From Paracamarosporium sp. OC-R06-R3 (Eukaryota > Ascomycota > Dothideomycetes > Pleosporales > Didymosphaeriaceae), in contig JACVRA010000014.1 of the NCBI GenBank assembly GCA_019828545.1, positions 62,001-126,000 of the forward strand: DNA of 64,000 nucleotides, given 5' to 3'. The first letter of the stretch is position 1; each line of letters starts with the position of its first letter. Below the pieces are notes generated by a model. That model searched no databases. It was not told the origin of the DNA and saw only the letters and a program-made list of their open reading frames with translations. The translations under genes and the position numbers were made by a program. Positions 11,001 to 20,929 of this stretch are shown here, piece after piece.

Positions 11001-12108
11001 CGCAAAGAGTAGGTTGCCCTTCGTGATACTCATTGCCTAGCATCTCTAACGAACATCAGTGAAACGCAAAGATCTGGCTCATTCGTCCCTCGACTTCCTC
11101 CGTGGCAAGACCGATGCCTGTCTCCTTATCGACGGCGAGTCCCTTGCTCTCATGCTCAACCACTACCGTCAAGAGTTCATCTCTATAGCCGTGCAGCTTC
11201 CCGCTGTCGTAGCCTGCCGCTGCTCACCTACACAAAAGGCCGATGTCGCCTATCTCATCCGCGACTACACAAAGAAACGCGTATGCTGCATCGGTGACGG
11301 CGGAAACGACGTGTCAATGATCCAAGCCGCAGACGTAGGCGTAGGCATCGTCGGGAAGGAAGGCAAGCAGGCGTCCCTCGCGGCCGACTTCTCCATCGAG
11401 CAATTCTGCTACCTCGTGAAGCTCCTCGTCTGGCACGGACGCAACTCGTACAAGCGCAGCGCGAAGCTCTCCCAGTTCGTCATCCACCGCGGCCTCATCA
11501 TCAGCATCTGCCAAACCGTATACTCCCTCGCCTCGTCCTTCGAGCCAAACGCCCTCTACCGCGACTGGCTCCTCGTCGGCTACTCAACAGTGTACACCAT
11601 GGCGCCCGTCTTCTCGCTCGTCCTCGACCGCGACGTCGACGAGTCCGTCGCAAACTTATATCCGGAGCTCTACGCCGAGCTTAAACTCGGCCGCTCTCTC
11701 TCCACGAAGTCCTTCCTCATCTGGGTCGCCGTCAGCATATACCAAGGCAGCATGATCCAAGGCCTCAGCCAGCTCCTCGTCGGCGTAGGCGAGCCCGACA
11801 CCGCCGTTTTCAGTAGAATGGTCGCAGTCTCTTTCTCCGTGCTCGTTGTCAACGAGCTCATCATGGTCGCTATGGAAGTCACGACGTGGCATTGGATCAT
11901 GGTCGCGTCTATATTCGGAACCGCAGGCATCTACTTCGGAAGCGTACCCTTCTTGGGAGATTATTTCGATCTCGGGTTTGTGAGTGGGTTAGGGTTCTGG
12001 TGGAGGTTTGCGGTTATCGGGGCGATTTCGCTGGTGCCGCCGTATGTGGCGAAGGTGGTCGGGAGGACGCTGAAGCCGCCTAGTTATCGGAAGGTGCAGG
12101 GTATGTAG
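8065..12108 (+). CDS. NEO1: P4-type phospholipid flippase, Neo1 type
   Basis: Four exons: 8065-9035, 9148-10016, 10064-11008, 11060-12108 (1277 aa). All joins keep frame; the second join completes the P-type phosphorylation motif region DKTGTLTQN-EMEMKK. Neo1 is the essential, Cdc50-independent P4-ATPase of Golgi/endosomes that translocates aminophospholipids. Visible: an acidic N-terminal tail; first membrane pair near residues 205-245; actuator motif DQLDGETDWKLR (~388) with DGET in place of the TGES of ion pumps, as in P4-ATPases; catalytic Asp in DKTGTLT (~605); hinge motif GDGGNDVSM (~1007); then the C-terminal membrane helices. Intron 1 (112 nt) is longer than the others (47 and 51 nt) and sits in a poorly conserved stretch, so its borders are the least certain; the following WELIRPSRSLKVGD is family-typical. 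Divergent from SEC16. Confidence 0.94.
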
Positions 12109-13088
12109 AGTTTCCAATTTCTTTGTTTACTTTTCTTTGTCCTCTTTTTTTTTTATATGTGTGTTTTGGGATTGCATAGCGTTCGTGAGGGTATTCATTT
12201 TGTTGATTGTGGTTCTGAAGCTTTGGTGTTTTGCGTTTTGTGGAGTGACTGTCTTCTTTAGACTATGTAGGTGGCTTTGCGCTGGAGAGGACGTTGGGTA
12301 TGACACCACTCTGAGTTTGTGGATATTTGCTACGTATCGCTTTTTCACCCGTCTTGGTGCCTATCGTACCACTCGCACGAGCATCAATCATCTACTGAAA
12401 AACCAGGCTAGTGGTAGCGGAGTTGTATCGATCGGGCTGTTTCATCCATTGCAGAGAAAGCACTCAATCTCGGGCGTGATGCATGGCGATAATCAAGGGG
12501 AAATACCCTCGTCTGCTGAGGACTATTTTGATTTGAGCTGGTGAAATCATGCCTTGTGCTCATTTTGTACTCCATATGTCTTATGTCCTGCCTTCTCCAG
12601 ACCGCCGAGTATGAGGGATGCACATACTCACCCTTTCCCATCTCAACCTTTGTGGGCACAGACCCTATGATTATCCCTTCCTTGATACATAAAACCTAAA
12701 TATGTATTATATGTTTGATGGGATTTATTAGTGTAATCAGATAGGGAGGTAGGTGCTTAAGGAGCGGCATATTATTCTTCTCGTTAGTGTAGGGCTCAGA
12801 ACGTGAAAAGAAGACGGGTAACTCTGCGGTCAGTGAGGCTGGAGGGTTTCAGAAGGGGCTATGCGAATAGTTGAGATTACAAACCGACCTGGTCGACTGA
12901 TAAATTAGCCGACCCCGCGCAAGCCGACCTTCAGCCTGCTGTTGCTCCATGCGTAACACCCTACCAATTTGACTCTTTCACCTTAGCTAACCATACCAAC
13001 GGTGCCATTACGGTTCAAGTTATCGATCTCTCAGTGCCACAATACCACCAAACGAACGTATAACTGCTTTACTGCACTCAAACTCAGC
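12109..13088. other. Intergenic region NEO1 to HET gene
   Basis: A T-rich stretch follows the NEO1 stop (likely 3' UTR). No convincing gene. The left border of the accessory block falls here. Confidence 0.55.
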
Positions 13089-15275
13089 ATGTCTACTTTG
13101 CTTCCTATAAACTCGGATAACTTGCCAAGTTGTCGAGTCTGTACAACTATAATAAGTCTTTCGAAAGGTGAGCATACTCCAAGCGACAATATTGATTTCT
13201 ATCCATACTCCCCCAGAAATGGCTTTCCCGATTCACGCAACCTCGGAAGCATCTCAGAGGTTACGAACATGCCGTGTCCACACTCTGAGTCCATCCAGAA
13301 ACTGTGGGATAGCGAGAAACCGGACAACCTACATTCATTAGAGACATGGAGCGTTGACGTAGATTATCTTCCTCTTTGGAATGGATTGTATATCCGGTTT
13401 TACGATCAGAAACAGCCAAAAGCAAACTCTTTCATCAGAACTTGCGATCTTCTCGCCAAACCGAATCAAGATGGGCATACCGGTGTCTCAAGAGTCACTG
13501 ATGCGGAGTGGATAGACCCTTCGTTGCCTCGGTCATGGTACGCTCGATGTCGCGAGCTGCACGGTAACTGCGAGGAGCCGTTGTGGATGTCTGCACAACC
13601 TTGGGCAATTGCGACTCCAGAATGGCTCATCAACGTCGACGATTGGTGCTTAGTACCTTATAGTACTGAAACTGCTAGGTTCTTGACTCTATCATACACA
13701 TGGGGGCGAGTCGAATGTCTCCAAAATACTATAGCGCTCCGAGAACAACTGAAGATTCCGGGTTCATTGCTTAGGGCTCATTCAAACAAGGTCCCTCGGA
13801 CCGTTCGAGACGCCATAAACATTACTAAATTCCTCGGTGAGGCGTACCTTTGGGTTGACAGTTTATGCATTGTCCAGGACGATGCAGCTTCTTTGTACAA
13901 CAACTTGAACAACATGCATCACATCTATGCTCGATCTGCCCTTTGTCTAGTAGCTTTCGCCGGCACAGATGCAGATCACGGGCTGAGGGGCATCAACGAG
14001 ATCTCAACACCGAGGTGCGTCGATCAGCTGGTATTACCAATAGCGGGTGGGGAAGCGCTATCATGGCATAACAGTCCTCGTTCCTGGAATGACAGCACTG
14101 GACAACAATCTCGTGCAGACGAGAAAACCGGATCGAAGTATAACGAACGTGGCTGGACATATCAGGAGTTCGTATTTGCGAAAAGGCGACTTATTTTCAC
14201 TGACGGACTTCTGCACTGGATATGCGATTGTACTGCATGGGGTGAGAAAAAGGTCGGAGATTCGGTAATTGACGACACGATGAATATACCATCTACCGAA
14301 TGGAAAGATCGGCAACAACCCAGTATCGCGAGAGTACTAACTTATATAGCATCTGACTTCAACTCACGACACTTGACATACGACAAGGATACCTTAAATG
14401 CCTTTTTGGGGATACAGAACCATCTTCAAAGGACATTCCTGGGCGGCCTAAATTATGGACATCCTGAAATGTTTTTCGATGTTTCATTGTTATGGGTACC
14501 CAAAACAGAAATGTCGCGACGGAACTCCACTTCCAATGCGCTCGCTGGAGCCGGATACCTGCCTAGCTGGTCTTGGATGGGTTGGCATGGTGCCTTAAGG
14601 TTTCTAGAAGATGCTGAGTACGAAGCTGTTTGGTCCGGAAGCAATGGTATCATCGAACCTATCTCGCAATGGTACGCTCTACATTCATCTACACGGACAT
14701 CATATAGACGACCTATCCAATGCAAATGGTACGAGCATAAAGTGTCAGCTCAAACAAACGCCAACCTGGTGCCTGAGGGATGGACACGAAACCGGCGGAG
14801 ATGTTATGAAATTGGAGGAAAGGAATTTGCTTATCCTGTCCCGGTGCCCTCGTTTGCAAAGTCTGTTGACCCAATCGAACAATCACAGTACATTTATGCA
14901 AACACAACTCGGACATATTTCGCAGCGCATGAACTCAATCCAACTTACCGGGTAGGCGATGCGGACTTTTACGTTGAACTTCAGACTTTTAAGGGTGAAC
15001 TTGCCGGATTTTTGCGACTTCATCAAAAGTCAGATAAGGACAAGTTTATTACATGTCCCAAAGTCGAGCTCGTTGCGGTGGTGAAAGGATGGACGACTGA
15101 TTTATCCGAGCGTATACTGAACTGGAAACGGGGTATCAAAAAAACGGAGGAGCCATGTTTTTTTGTCCTATGTGTTCGTTGGGAGGATGGAGTTGCGAAA
15201 CGAGAGGCCAGCGGCAAGGTCTTTGCTGATGTGTGGGAGAGATACAAGGAGCCAGTAGATTTGATCTTAGGCTGA
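13089..15275 (+). CDS. HET-domain (heterokaryon incompatibility) protein
   Basis: Intronless ORF; an in-frame ATG exists at 13002, but 13089 (728 aa) is preferred because the next residues include a CRVC motif typical of the start of HET proteins. The HET domain spans about residues 195-350: it opens with LTLSYTWG, continues through VPRTVRDAI and LGEAYLWVDSLCIVQDD, then an HHIYARSALCLVA segment, and later RGWTYQEF. These are the three standard HET blocks. HET proteins trigger cell death after non-self fusion or act in stress and defence. No STAND/NLR partner, NACHT domain or ankyrin repeats are seen in it or beside it. The C-terminal half is specific to this protein type and of unknown function. 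It opens the accessory block. Confidence 0.9.
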   Translation: MSTLLPINSDNLPSCRVCTTIISLSKGEHTPSDNIDFYPYSPRNGFPDSRNLGSISEVTNMPCPHSESIQKLWDSEKPDNLHSLETWSVDVDYLPLWNGLYIRFYDQKQPKANSFIRTCDLLAKPNQDGHTGVSRVTDAEWIDPSLPRSWYARCRELHGNCEEPLWMSAQPWAIATPEWLINVDDWCLVPYSTETARFLTLSYTWGRVECLQNTIALREQLKIPGSLLRAHSNKVPRTVRDAINITKFLGEAYLWVDSLCIVQDDAASLYNNLNNMHHIYARSALCLVAFAGTDADHGLRGINEISTPRCVDQLVLPIAGGEALSWHNSPRSWNDSTGQQSRADEKTGSKYNERGWTYQEFVFAKRRLIFTDGLLHWICDCTAWGEKKVGDSVIDDTMNIPSTEWKDRQQPSIARVLTYIASDFNSRHLTYDKDTLNAFLGIQNHLQRTFLGGLNYGHPEMFFDVSLLWVPKTEMSRRNSTSNALAGAGYLPSWSWMGWHGALRFLEDAEYEAVWSGSNGIIEPISQWYALHSSTRTSYRRPIQCKWYEHKVSAQTNANLVPEGWTRNRRRCYEIGGKEFAYPVPVPSFAKSVDPIEQSQYIYANTTRTYFAAHELNPTYRVGDADFYVELQTFKGELAGFLRLHQKSDKDKFITCPKVELVAVVKGWTTDLSERILNWKRGIKKTEEPCFFVLCVRWEDGVAKREASGKVFADVWERYKEPVDLILG

Positions 15276-15821
15276 AATTCTGCCGTGAAAAGCTAAGTGA
15301 TCGCTCGACGGCTAGCTAGTAAGAACAAAGAGTTTCCCTGGATATCGCGACAATGCATTTGAGGCAAAGCAGTATTGAATCTCGACATCTCGTTGTAAAG
15401 CATGGCACGCCGAGTTAGGTGGCTAAATGTTCACTGGCTATTCGCACCGAGAAACTTCAACTTCTCTTGGTCAAGTAAGCAGCTGGTCGTCTAGATGCTA
15501 AAAGCTTATGTAGGTTCCAGACCAATACGCCCTAGCTTCGACCACCGCGGCAGGCTAAACCAATATGGTTAGCATTCTTACAGCAAAGGCGATATTATTG
15601 GCTTGACAATTACCCACAACAACGTACAGCGGTGCCACGAGCCACCGTGAGTGAGACCCAAGGCTTACATGAGGCACGTCCGGGTCGATCGGTATAAACA
15701 GCCTGGTTCTTACCCCACAGCTTTTCTGTCCAGTCACTATTGCACCCGACATCATTCTATTCTCGAAGTCCCAGAGGGACGAGTTACAAAATTTTCTCAT
15801 CTCATCACCGCACTTGCAACG
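15276..15821. promoter_or_regulatory. Acyltransferase upstream region
   Basis: 546 bp with no gene. It contains a clear TATA box at 15693-15698. Open codons in frame with the acyltransferase from 15651 are taken as leader, not protein, because they precede or overlap the TATA box and lack family similarity. Confidence 0.5.
15693..15698 (+). promoter_or_regulatory. TATA box of the acyltransferase gene
   Basis: TATAAA within GGTATAAACA, 124 nt before the preferred ATG at 15822. The same TATAAACA octamer lies upstream of the neighbouring metalloprotease gene. Confidence 0.6.
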
Positions 15822-17216
15822 ATGTCCACAATGTTGGAGCTGGGGCCTCTCGGGCAGATGATAGGTACCCATACTTATAATGTCAAAACCTCGGGTTTCC
15901 CGATATCCGATGACGCCGCACAAGATCAAGCCATCGCCAGCCTTACTGCAGCTGCGAACAAACTCGTTTCCTATTTTCCATGGCTCACTGGACAAGTCGT
16001 CAACTTCGGAGCTGATGCGAACAGCTCAGGAACCTTCAAGGTCGTTGCCTATCCTCCTCACGAAGGGACCGCCAAATTTATTCATGTCAAAGATTGTAAA
16101 GAACTTCTCCAACCGTATGCCACCATACTAGAAGCAAAGGCCCCTTTATCAATGCTTGATGGTCGCATCCTGAGCCCTGGTTATGGATTTCCGTACATGT
16201 ATCCCTCTGCTGAAGCAATGCCAGTCTTCATCGTGCAGGTCAACCTATTACAGGGAGGTATCTTCCTCACGACATGCGCACAACACAATGTCATGGATGC
16301 CAACGCAGACAGTAAAATCATCCAATACTTCGCTAGGCTCTGCGCTGGTGGAGACATCCTTCCGGAAGAGCTAGAATTAGGAAACACGGATCGCGAAAAA
16401 GTGTTTTCTTCACGAATGAACGGCGAAGAACTTGATAAACTCGAGTGGTTCCGGATGCCTTCGATGCTTCCTTTTTCGCCTCCGTGGCCACCGCAGTATG
16501 GCCAAGCTCCATGGCACTGCTTCCGCATACCCGCCTCTAGCATGGTCGCATTGAAAGACATGGCCAATGCGACATTGAATAGCCACACAAACGACGCATA
16601 CAGCGCACCATTCTTTTCGACCGACGACATCTTGTCCGCGCTGGTATGGAAACATTTGGTGCGCAGCCGATCACTCAAGGCTGATGCCGATGCCACGATC
16701 GGTCTGGTGCGAGCCGTGAACGGAAGAAAACATTTCGAGCCGCCGGTTCCTGCTGGCTACATTGGGCATGTGGTTACGTGTGTTTGGACCTATGTTCCAT
16801 TATCTGAATTGTCATCCCTGCCACTCCCTTCACTGGCTCTAGCACTTCGCAAGAGTCTGATCGAGTATACATCGCCTCGTTATTTGCAGAGCCTGGTAAA
16901 CTTGCTTCGAACAACGGAGGACAAGACGACTATCAACTATGGTGCGACTATGAACATGGACAACGATGTCATGCTCACGAGCCATATCAACCATGGTATT
17001 TATGATGTGAATTTTGGTGCGGAGAGCGGATTGGGGCGTCCGGATATCGTGAGGAGACCAAATCTGCCGGATGGAAGGGGTCTGGCGTATTTGTTACCGA
17101 AGGGAAGAGATGGTAGTGTTGACGTTGTGGCTGGTTTGTTTGCAGAGGAATTGCGCACTCTGAGAGACGGAGAAGGCTCTGAGGAATGGAATAAGTATGT
17201 TGAGTACATAGGTTGA
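15822..17216 (+). CDS. BAHD-type acyltransferase (trichothecene 3-O-acetyltransferase-like)
   Basis: Single exon, 464 aa from the ATG at 15822 (another in-frame ATG follows at 15831). It matches the PF02458 transferase family, cytosolic enzymes moving acyl groups from CoA to alcohols or amines. The N-terminus has LELGPLGQM, a family-typical opening. The catalytic HxxxD is HNVMD at residues 155-159. The C-terminal structural motif, DFGWG in plants, is here NFGAESGLGRPD (~397-408), the form seen in the fungal Tri101/T3AT group. An upstream extension to 15651 is open but lies across the TATA box and was rejected. Neighbours are a HET gene and a secreted protease; no polyketide synthase, NRPS, P450 or terpene cyclase is in the window, so its substrate (toxin, sterol or other alcohol) cannot be told. 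Confidence 0.87.
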   Translation: MSTMLELGPLGQMIGTHTYNVKTSGFPISDDAAQDQAIASLTAAANKLVSYFPWLTGQVVNFGADANSSGTFKVVAYPPHEGTAKFIHVKDCKELLQPYATILEAKAPLSMLDGRILSPGYGFPYMYPSAEAMPVFIVQVNLLQGGIFLTTCAQHNVMDANADSKIIQYFARLCAGGDILPEELELGNTDREKVFSSRMNGEELDKLEWFRMPSMLPFSPPWPPQYGQAPWHCFRIPASSMVALKDMANATLNSHTNDAYSAPFFSTDDILSALVWKHLVRSRSLKADADATIGLVRAVNGRKHFEPPVPAGYIGHVVTCVWTYVPLSELSSLPLPSLALALRKSLIEYTSPRYLQSLVNLLRTTEDKTTINYGATMNMDNDVMLTSHINHGIYDVNFGAESGLGRPDIVRRPNLPDGRGLAYLLPKGRDGSVDVVAGLFAEELRTLRDGEGSEEWNKYVEYIG

Positions 17217-17621
17217 GTGGCGTCAATAGAATGACACATGGACGCGTAAGCGCTTGAATGCCTCTTGTCTGCTTATGGCTGCAAAGAACAATTCCTGCTC
17301 TCGATGGGATAGTGAGTACTCGTGATAGAGGAGTGGTATTACCGTAGTCCTACCGTGACTCCTGATCCCATAAATTAATTCAATATTGATGGCAACGGTC
17401 AATATGATCCCCTAATCACGTACCTGCAACTGCAATTCAGAGTCATGGACTCCCATAACACTTCAATTAATTCCGGCCATGAATCTCCAGAAAGGGGCGT
17501 GCACGTCCCATTACTAGGTATATAAACATTTCTCAATCCATCGAACAACCACCCCTTCTTTCGCGATACTTCCCGCCTCAACTCCTCAACTCCTCAACTC
17601 GCATCTCCCCGAAAGTAAGGC
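17217..17621. promoter_or_regulatory. Metalloprotease promoter region
   Basis: Short gap with no gene. A TATA box at 17521-17526 is followed by a CT-rich tract (17530-17600), typical of fungal core promoters and leaders. Confidence 0.5.
17521..17526 (+). promoter_or_regulatory. TATA box of the astacin-like protease gene
   Basis: TATAAA, 96 nt before the ATG at 17622 and just ahead of a pyrimidine-rich stretch, where fungal transcription commonly starts. Confidence 0.65.
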
Positions 17622-18943
17622 ATGAAGTACTTCACTGTCTTACTTTTGTGCCTTGTCACATTACAATCAGTTCTGGCTCTACCATGGAGCTCCCGCAAAA
17701 ATCTTACGTCCTCTCTGCGCATCAGGAGCACCTCTAACTCACTCCCAAATGTCAATGCCGTAATTAACGAGACTGGCAGTCCTGATATGGGTTCTGCTGA
17801 ATGTTAGTAACTTACTCCCCTCTCTACCTTTTTTACTCTATCAGAAGAAAAACATACTGACTGCATCTTCTCGTCAGTCTTGACCACTGGCGGACCCGAT
17901 CGCGACATCCGGCCCTGGCCAATGATGGTAGGGGGGTTCCTTCACCGTATTCCTTACTGCTTCGTGGATGAGCGGACGTATGACAAGATCGAATACGAAG
18001 ACTGTATGTTTGATGACGCCACTGAGCTCTGGGGACAAGCCTTGGGAGGCAATTTCGGCCCAGAAACTGGGCACAGTCTTACATTCTCTACTAGCAGGCC
18101 GAAAGAGGACTTCGACGTGCGTAAGAATGCTTGTTGTCTTCAGTACAGCTATGGTGAAGAGGGCGAAGAGTATGATGAGGCTCGGGACCTGAAATGCACG
18201 CAGTGGAATCCCAAATTTAGCAGGGATGCAATAGCCGTCCACTGGGTAGATCATGTCAAGTCTGGAGGCAGTAGCAAAAGTTCTATCGGCTTCATCGATC
18301 GTTCCATCGATCCGACCCCAGGGCGCCACTACATGCATATCGACGAGGACGCTACTGTCGAGGACATCGCACATGAGCTCGGACATGGTCAGTCAAAGGA
18401 AACATGTTACCTTGCGCTGATTTTACTAACGGTTGAAAAGTTTTTGGCATGATTCACGAGCATCAGCGATGGGACCGCGATGACTTTGTCGAGTTTCGCT
18501 GCCGCAACATTGACGGGATGCAGGATATCGTTGACAGTTACGTGAGAGAGAAGTCTGTAAATGAGGATGAAGCTTGGGAGAGATTATGCACCGACGAAGA
18601 AGCTGCCTACGAATACCAGGCATTGAGCGGGGAATACATCAAGGGCAACGGACTAGACGCAGGTACCAAACCGCAGCTTGACGGCCCAGGCGGCTTCGAT
18701 CTCGACTCCATCATGATGTATACTTCTAGTCAAGGATCTAGGGTATACGAGGACGAAATTACCATAGACGAGGCTGTCTTAGTCAAGATAAAAAAAGACG
18801 CAAACGGCAAGATCGTTCCAGCCGACGACTGGCAGATACCGCGAAGGACACATGTTTCACAGAAAGATGCTGCATTTGTCAGGAAGTGGTATCCCTGGGA
18901 TCAGACGGCGAAGGACGAGTATGACCGAGCTCATCCGGAGTAG
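17622..18943 (+). CDS. Secreted astacin-like zinc metalloprotease (M12A)
   Basis: Three exons: 17622-17802, 17878-18387, 18441-18943 (397 aa). Residues 1-20 form a signal peptide (MKYFTVLLLCLVTLQSVLA). The splice at 18387/18441, with branch site ACTAAC, creates the zinc signature HELGHVFGMIHEHQRWDRD: His226, Glu227, His230 and His236 in the astacin pattern HExxHxxGxxHExxRxDRD. The Met-turn SIMMY follows at ~320-324, with the Tyr expected as an additional zinc ligand in astacins. Several cysteines lie between the signal peptide and catalytic core. There is no CUB or EGF domain, so it is a minimal catalytic form. Secreted proteases of this type would act on outside protein, as nutrient or on a host or competitor; that role is inference. 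It is preceded by a TATA box and faces the GPI-protein gene tail to tail. Confidence 0.92.
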
Positions 18944-19576
18944 GCAAAAGGGATTAGAGTGGTTACATGCGGTAGGAAAAATGTGCTACAGCCCGTGATA
19001 TGGTATTTTAAGATTTTCTAAGCGACATTGTCTTAGCAACGCTCGCGACTGTTAATCGGGATGAGAAGTACAATCCTAAGTGTTTGTCGAACTTGAGCTT
19101 CCATCCATGATACAATAATTCCAGTCAATCGCTATTTCTCATAACAAGTTCGATGCGGCGTCAAAAACGTACCCTGCCGCCAAGATTGCCATCTGGAAAA
19201 GTGCATCAAGACTTCTAACCATTTGTGATAGACTCGTGGATACGGCAGAATCAGCGCGCTATCTCAAATCTAATCTCGGAAAAGTATCTAACTCAGTGTT
19301 CAATGAGTATCATGGGTGAACAGTGACAGATGATCATCCGATGAAGACTCTACGTACGTGCGTTTGTGGGCTGGTAAAGATATGATTCATATTGGAGAAA
19401 CGCATTCCACTTATTCTGAACACGTTGCAACCTTATGGCAAGTAGGTATCTAGATTTTAAAGAAAACAGGTTACAGTATAAGGTTGGGGAGCATTCACAT
19501 CATGAAATAGCAGCCATCTGCCGTCTCCTAATAATCCAAGGAGAAAAACTAGTCGGCCATATTACAAAAGGAAGCC
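18944..19576. other. Intergenic region between convergent protease and GPI-protein genes
   Basis: Holds two 3' flanks. No gene or clear repeat seen. Confidence 0.6.
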
Positions 19577-20929
19577 TCAGAGCGTAGTAGTGATTAACAG
19601 TGCCGCGGCGACTACAAACATTGACATTCCTCCGATACTGCTGGTAGCCGTTGCGGTATTCTGCCTTGGGGAGTACTCGACTATGGTTGGGTGTGGTTGG
19701 CCGTGCGTTGCACTGGCTGAGCCATTACCATGAGTCGGATTGCTTCCTCCAGTTGGGTAAACTCCACTTGGGTAAATGCCACTTGGGTAGATTCCACTTG
19801 GGTAACCTCCAGTTGGGTAAACACCTGAAGATGCGGTCGCAGTTGCGCTAGGTGTTGATATCGGCGAGACCGTTATGGGAAGTTCAGCGTCGTCAGGAAT
19901 GTCAGCAAGTAGATCCTCCGCTGACGGTGGGTCGATGCCGATCGTCACATTCGATTGAATACAGCTTATCTGCACCCAATTCGGTGATGTCCATGGATCT
20001 CCGTTGATCATGTCGAAGCGCGAAGCATTGTTGGCAAGTTCTTCGCGTGCCTGCTCAGTGTTTGGCCAGAAGGTGAAGAACGTAGGCGTGGGGAAGCGGA
20101 CTGCTTGGTTGACGCTGACGTCGAGAGAGCCGAGAAGGTGGGCGTATACTCCGCTGTGCTCGTTCGGGTTATCGATGGGCCTGCAGTTATTGTCTTCGTT
20201 CACTTTGTCAAGAGAATCTACTGGGTTTGTGGCTACGTTGTATTAGCTTAGTTCAGAGCACATACTCTCTTGATATATGCGCTATACTTACTGGTTGCCC
20301 AAAGCTGAGAAGCGGTAGAGCTCTGCAGCCATTCTTCACTGTTTCCCACGAGCCCAGCACATTCCCAAGGAACGGTCTTGTTCTGCTCGACGTTTCCGCT
20401 GCCAGGGCAACCTCCTGCCCGGATATAGTTGACGGATTCCCTCAGGAAGTGTCTCTTCAGTGCGTCGGCACATTGCTCCCCAAGCATTACTTTACAATCA
20501 CCCTCATCATTGAGACTGCGCTGCAGAACCTCTTTCGAGAAGAAGTACACGTTGTTGTCGAAGACGCGCAGGCCTTCCGTGCAGACACCGGTTCTATCGT
20601 TGGTTTCGGTGCCACTAGTTTCACCTTGGGTATCGACATAATAATTCTGGATAGCGTCGTCTCCTCTGCCTATGACGTTTTGGGAGTATTTCCAGGGTCC
20701 GCATTCACAAGCTAGGAAGTGATTCTTCGATTAGTTTCCTGAGTTGCGGGCAATATGCAGAACACTTACGACCAATGTCAGTGGGATTAGAGAAGAAACC
20801 CGTAAAGTCAAATTCACCATGAGAATCGTAGTTGTAGAAGCCTTTCACATCCTCACAAATATCACTTTGGGCGTTGATACCCAAGACAAACAAGTAGCCA
20901 ATGGCTGCAACAGAAAGAAGACGGCCCAT
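19577..20929 (-). CDS. Secreted, probably GPI-anchored protein with YP pentapeptide repeats
   Basis: Three exons on the minus strand: 20929-20770, 20711-20292, 20232-19577 (411 aa). Both introns (58 and 59 nt) have good GT-AG borders and keep frame. Residues 1-21 form a signal peptide (ends LGINAQ). The middle is cysteine-containing, including a CECGPWKY junction after the first splice, and matches no family I know. Near the C-terminus are five pentapeptides of form [ST]G[VIG]YP, then a Thr/Ser-rich linker and a final hydrophobic segment (FVVAAALLITTTL) with no charged tail: the layout of a GPI signal. A cell-wall or plasma-membrane surface role is inferred. Convergent with the protease; its promoter opens into the gene desert. 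Confidence 0.85.
19753..19827 (-). repeat. 15-bp minisatellite inside the GPI-protein gene
   Basis: Five tandem 15-bp units beginning TTGGGTA on the plus strand, encoding the YP pentapeptides. Units differ at a few bases, so the array is not brand new, but it is in frame and could change in copy number. Confidence 0.9.

Noticed and set aside
12137..12544. 135-codon frame after NEO1
   Set aside because: It begins in a T-run that fits the NEO1 3' UTR, and its translation shows no recognisable domain.
13002..17216. Secondary-metabolite gene cluster around the acyltransferase
   Set aside because: No PKS, NRPS, terpene synthase, P450, MFS pump or cluster regulator nearby.
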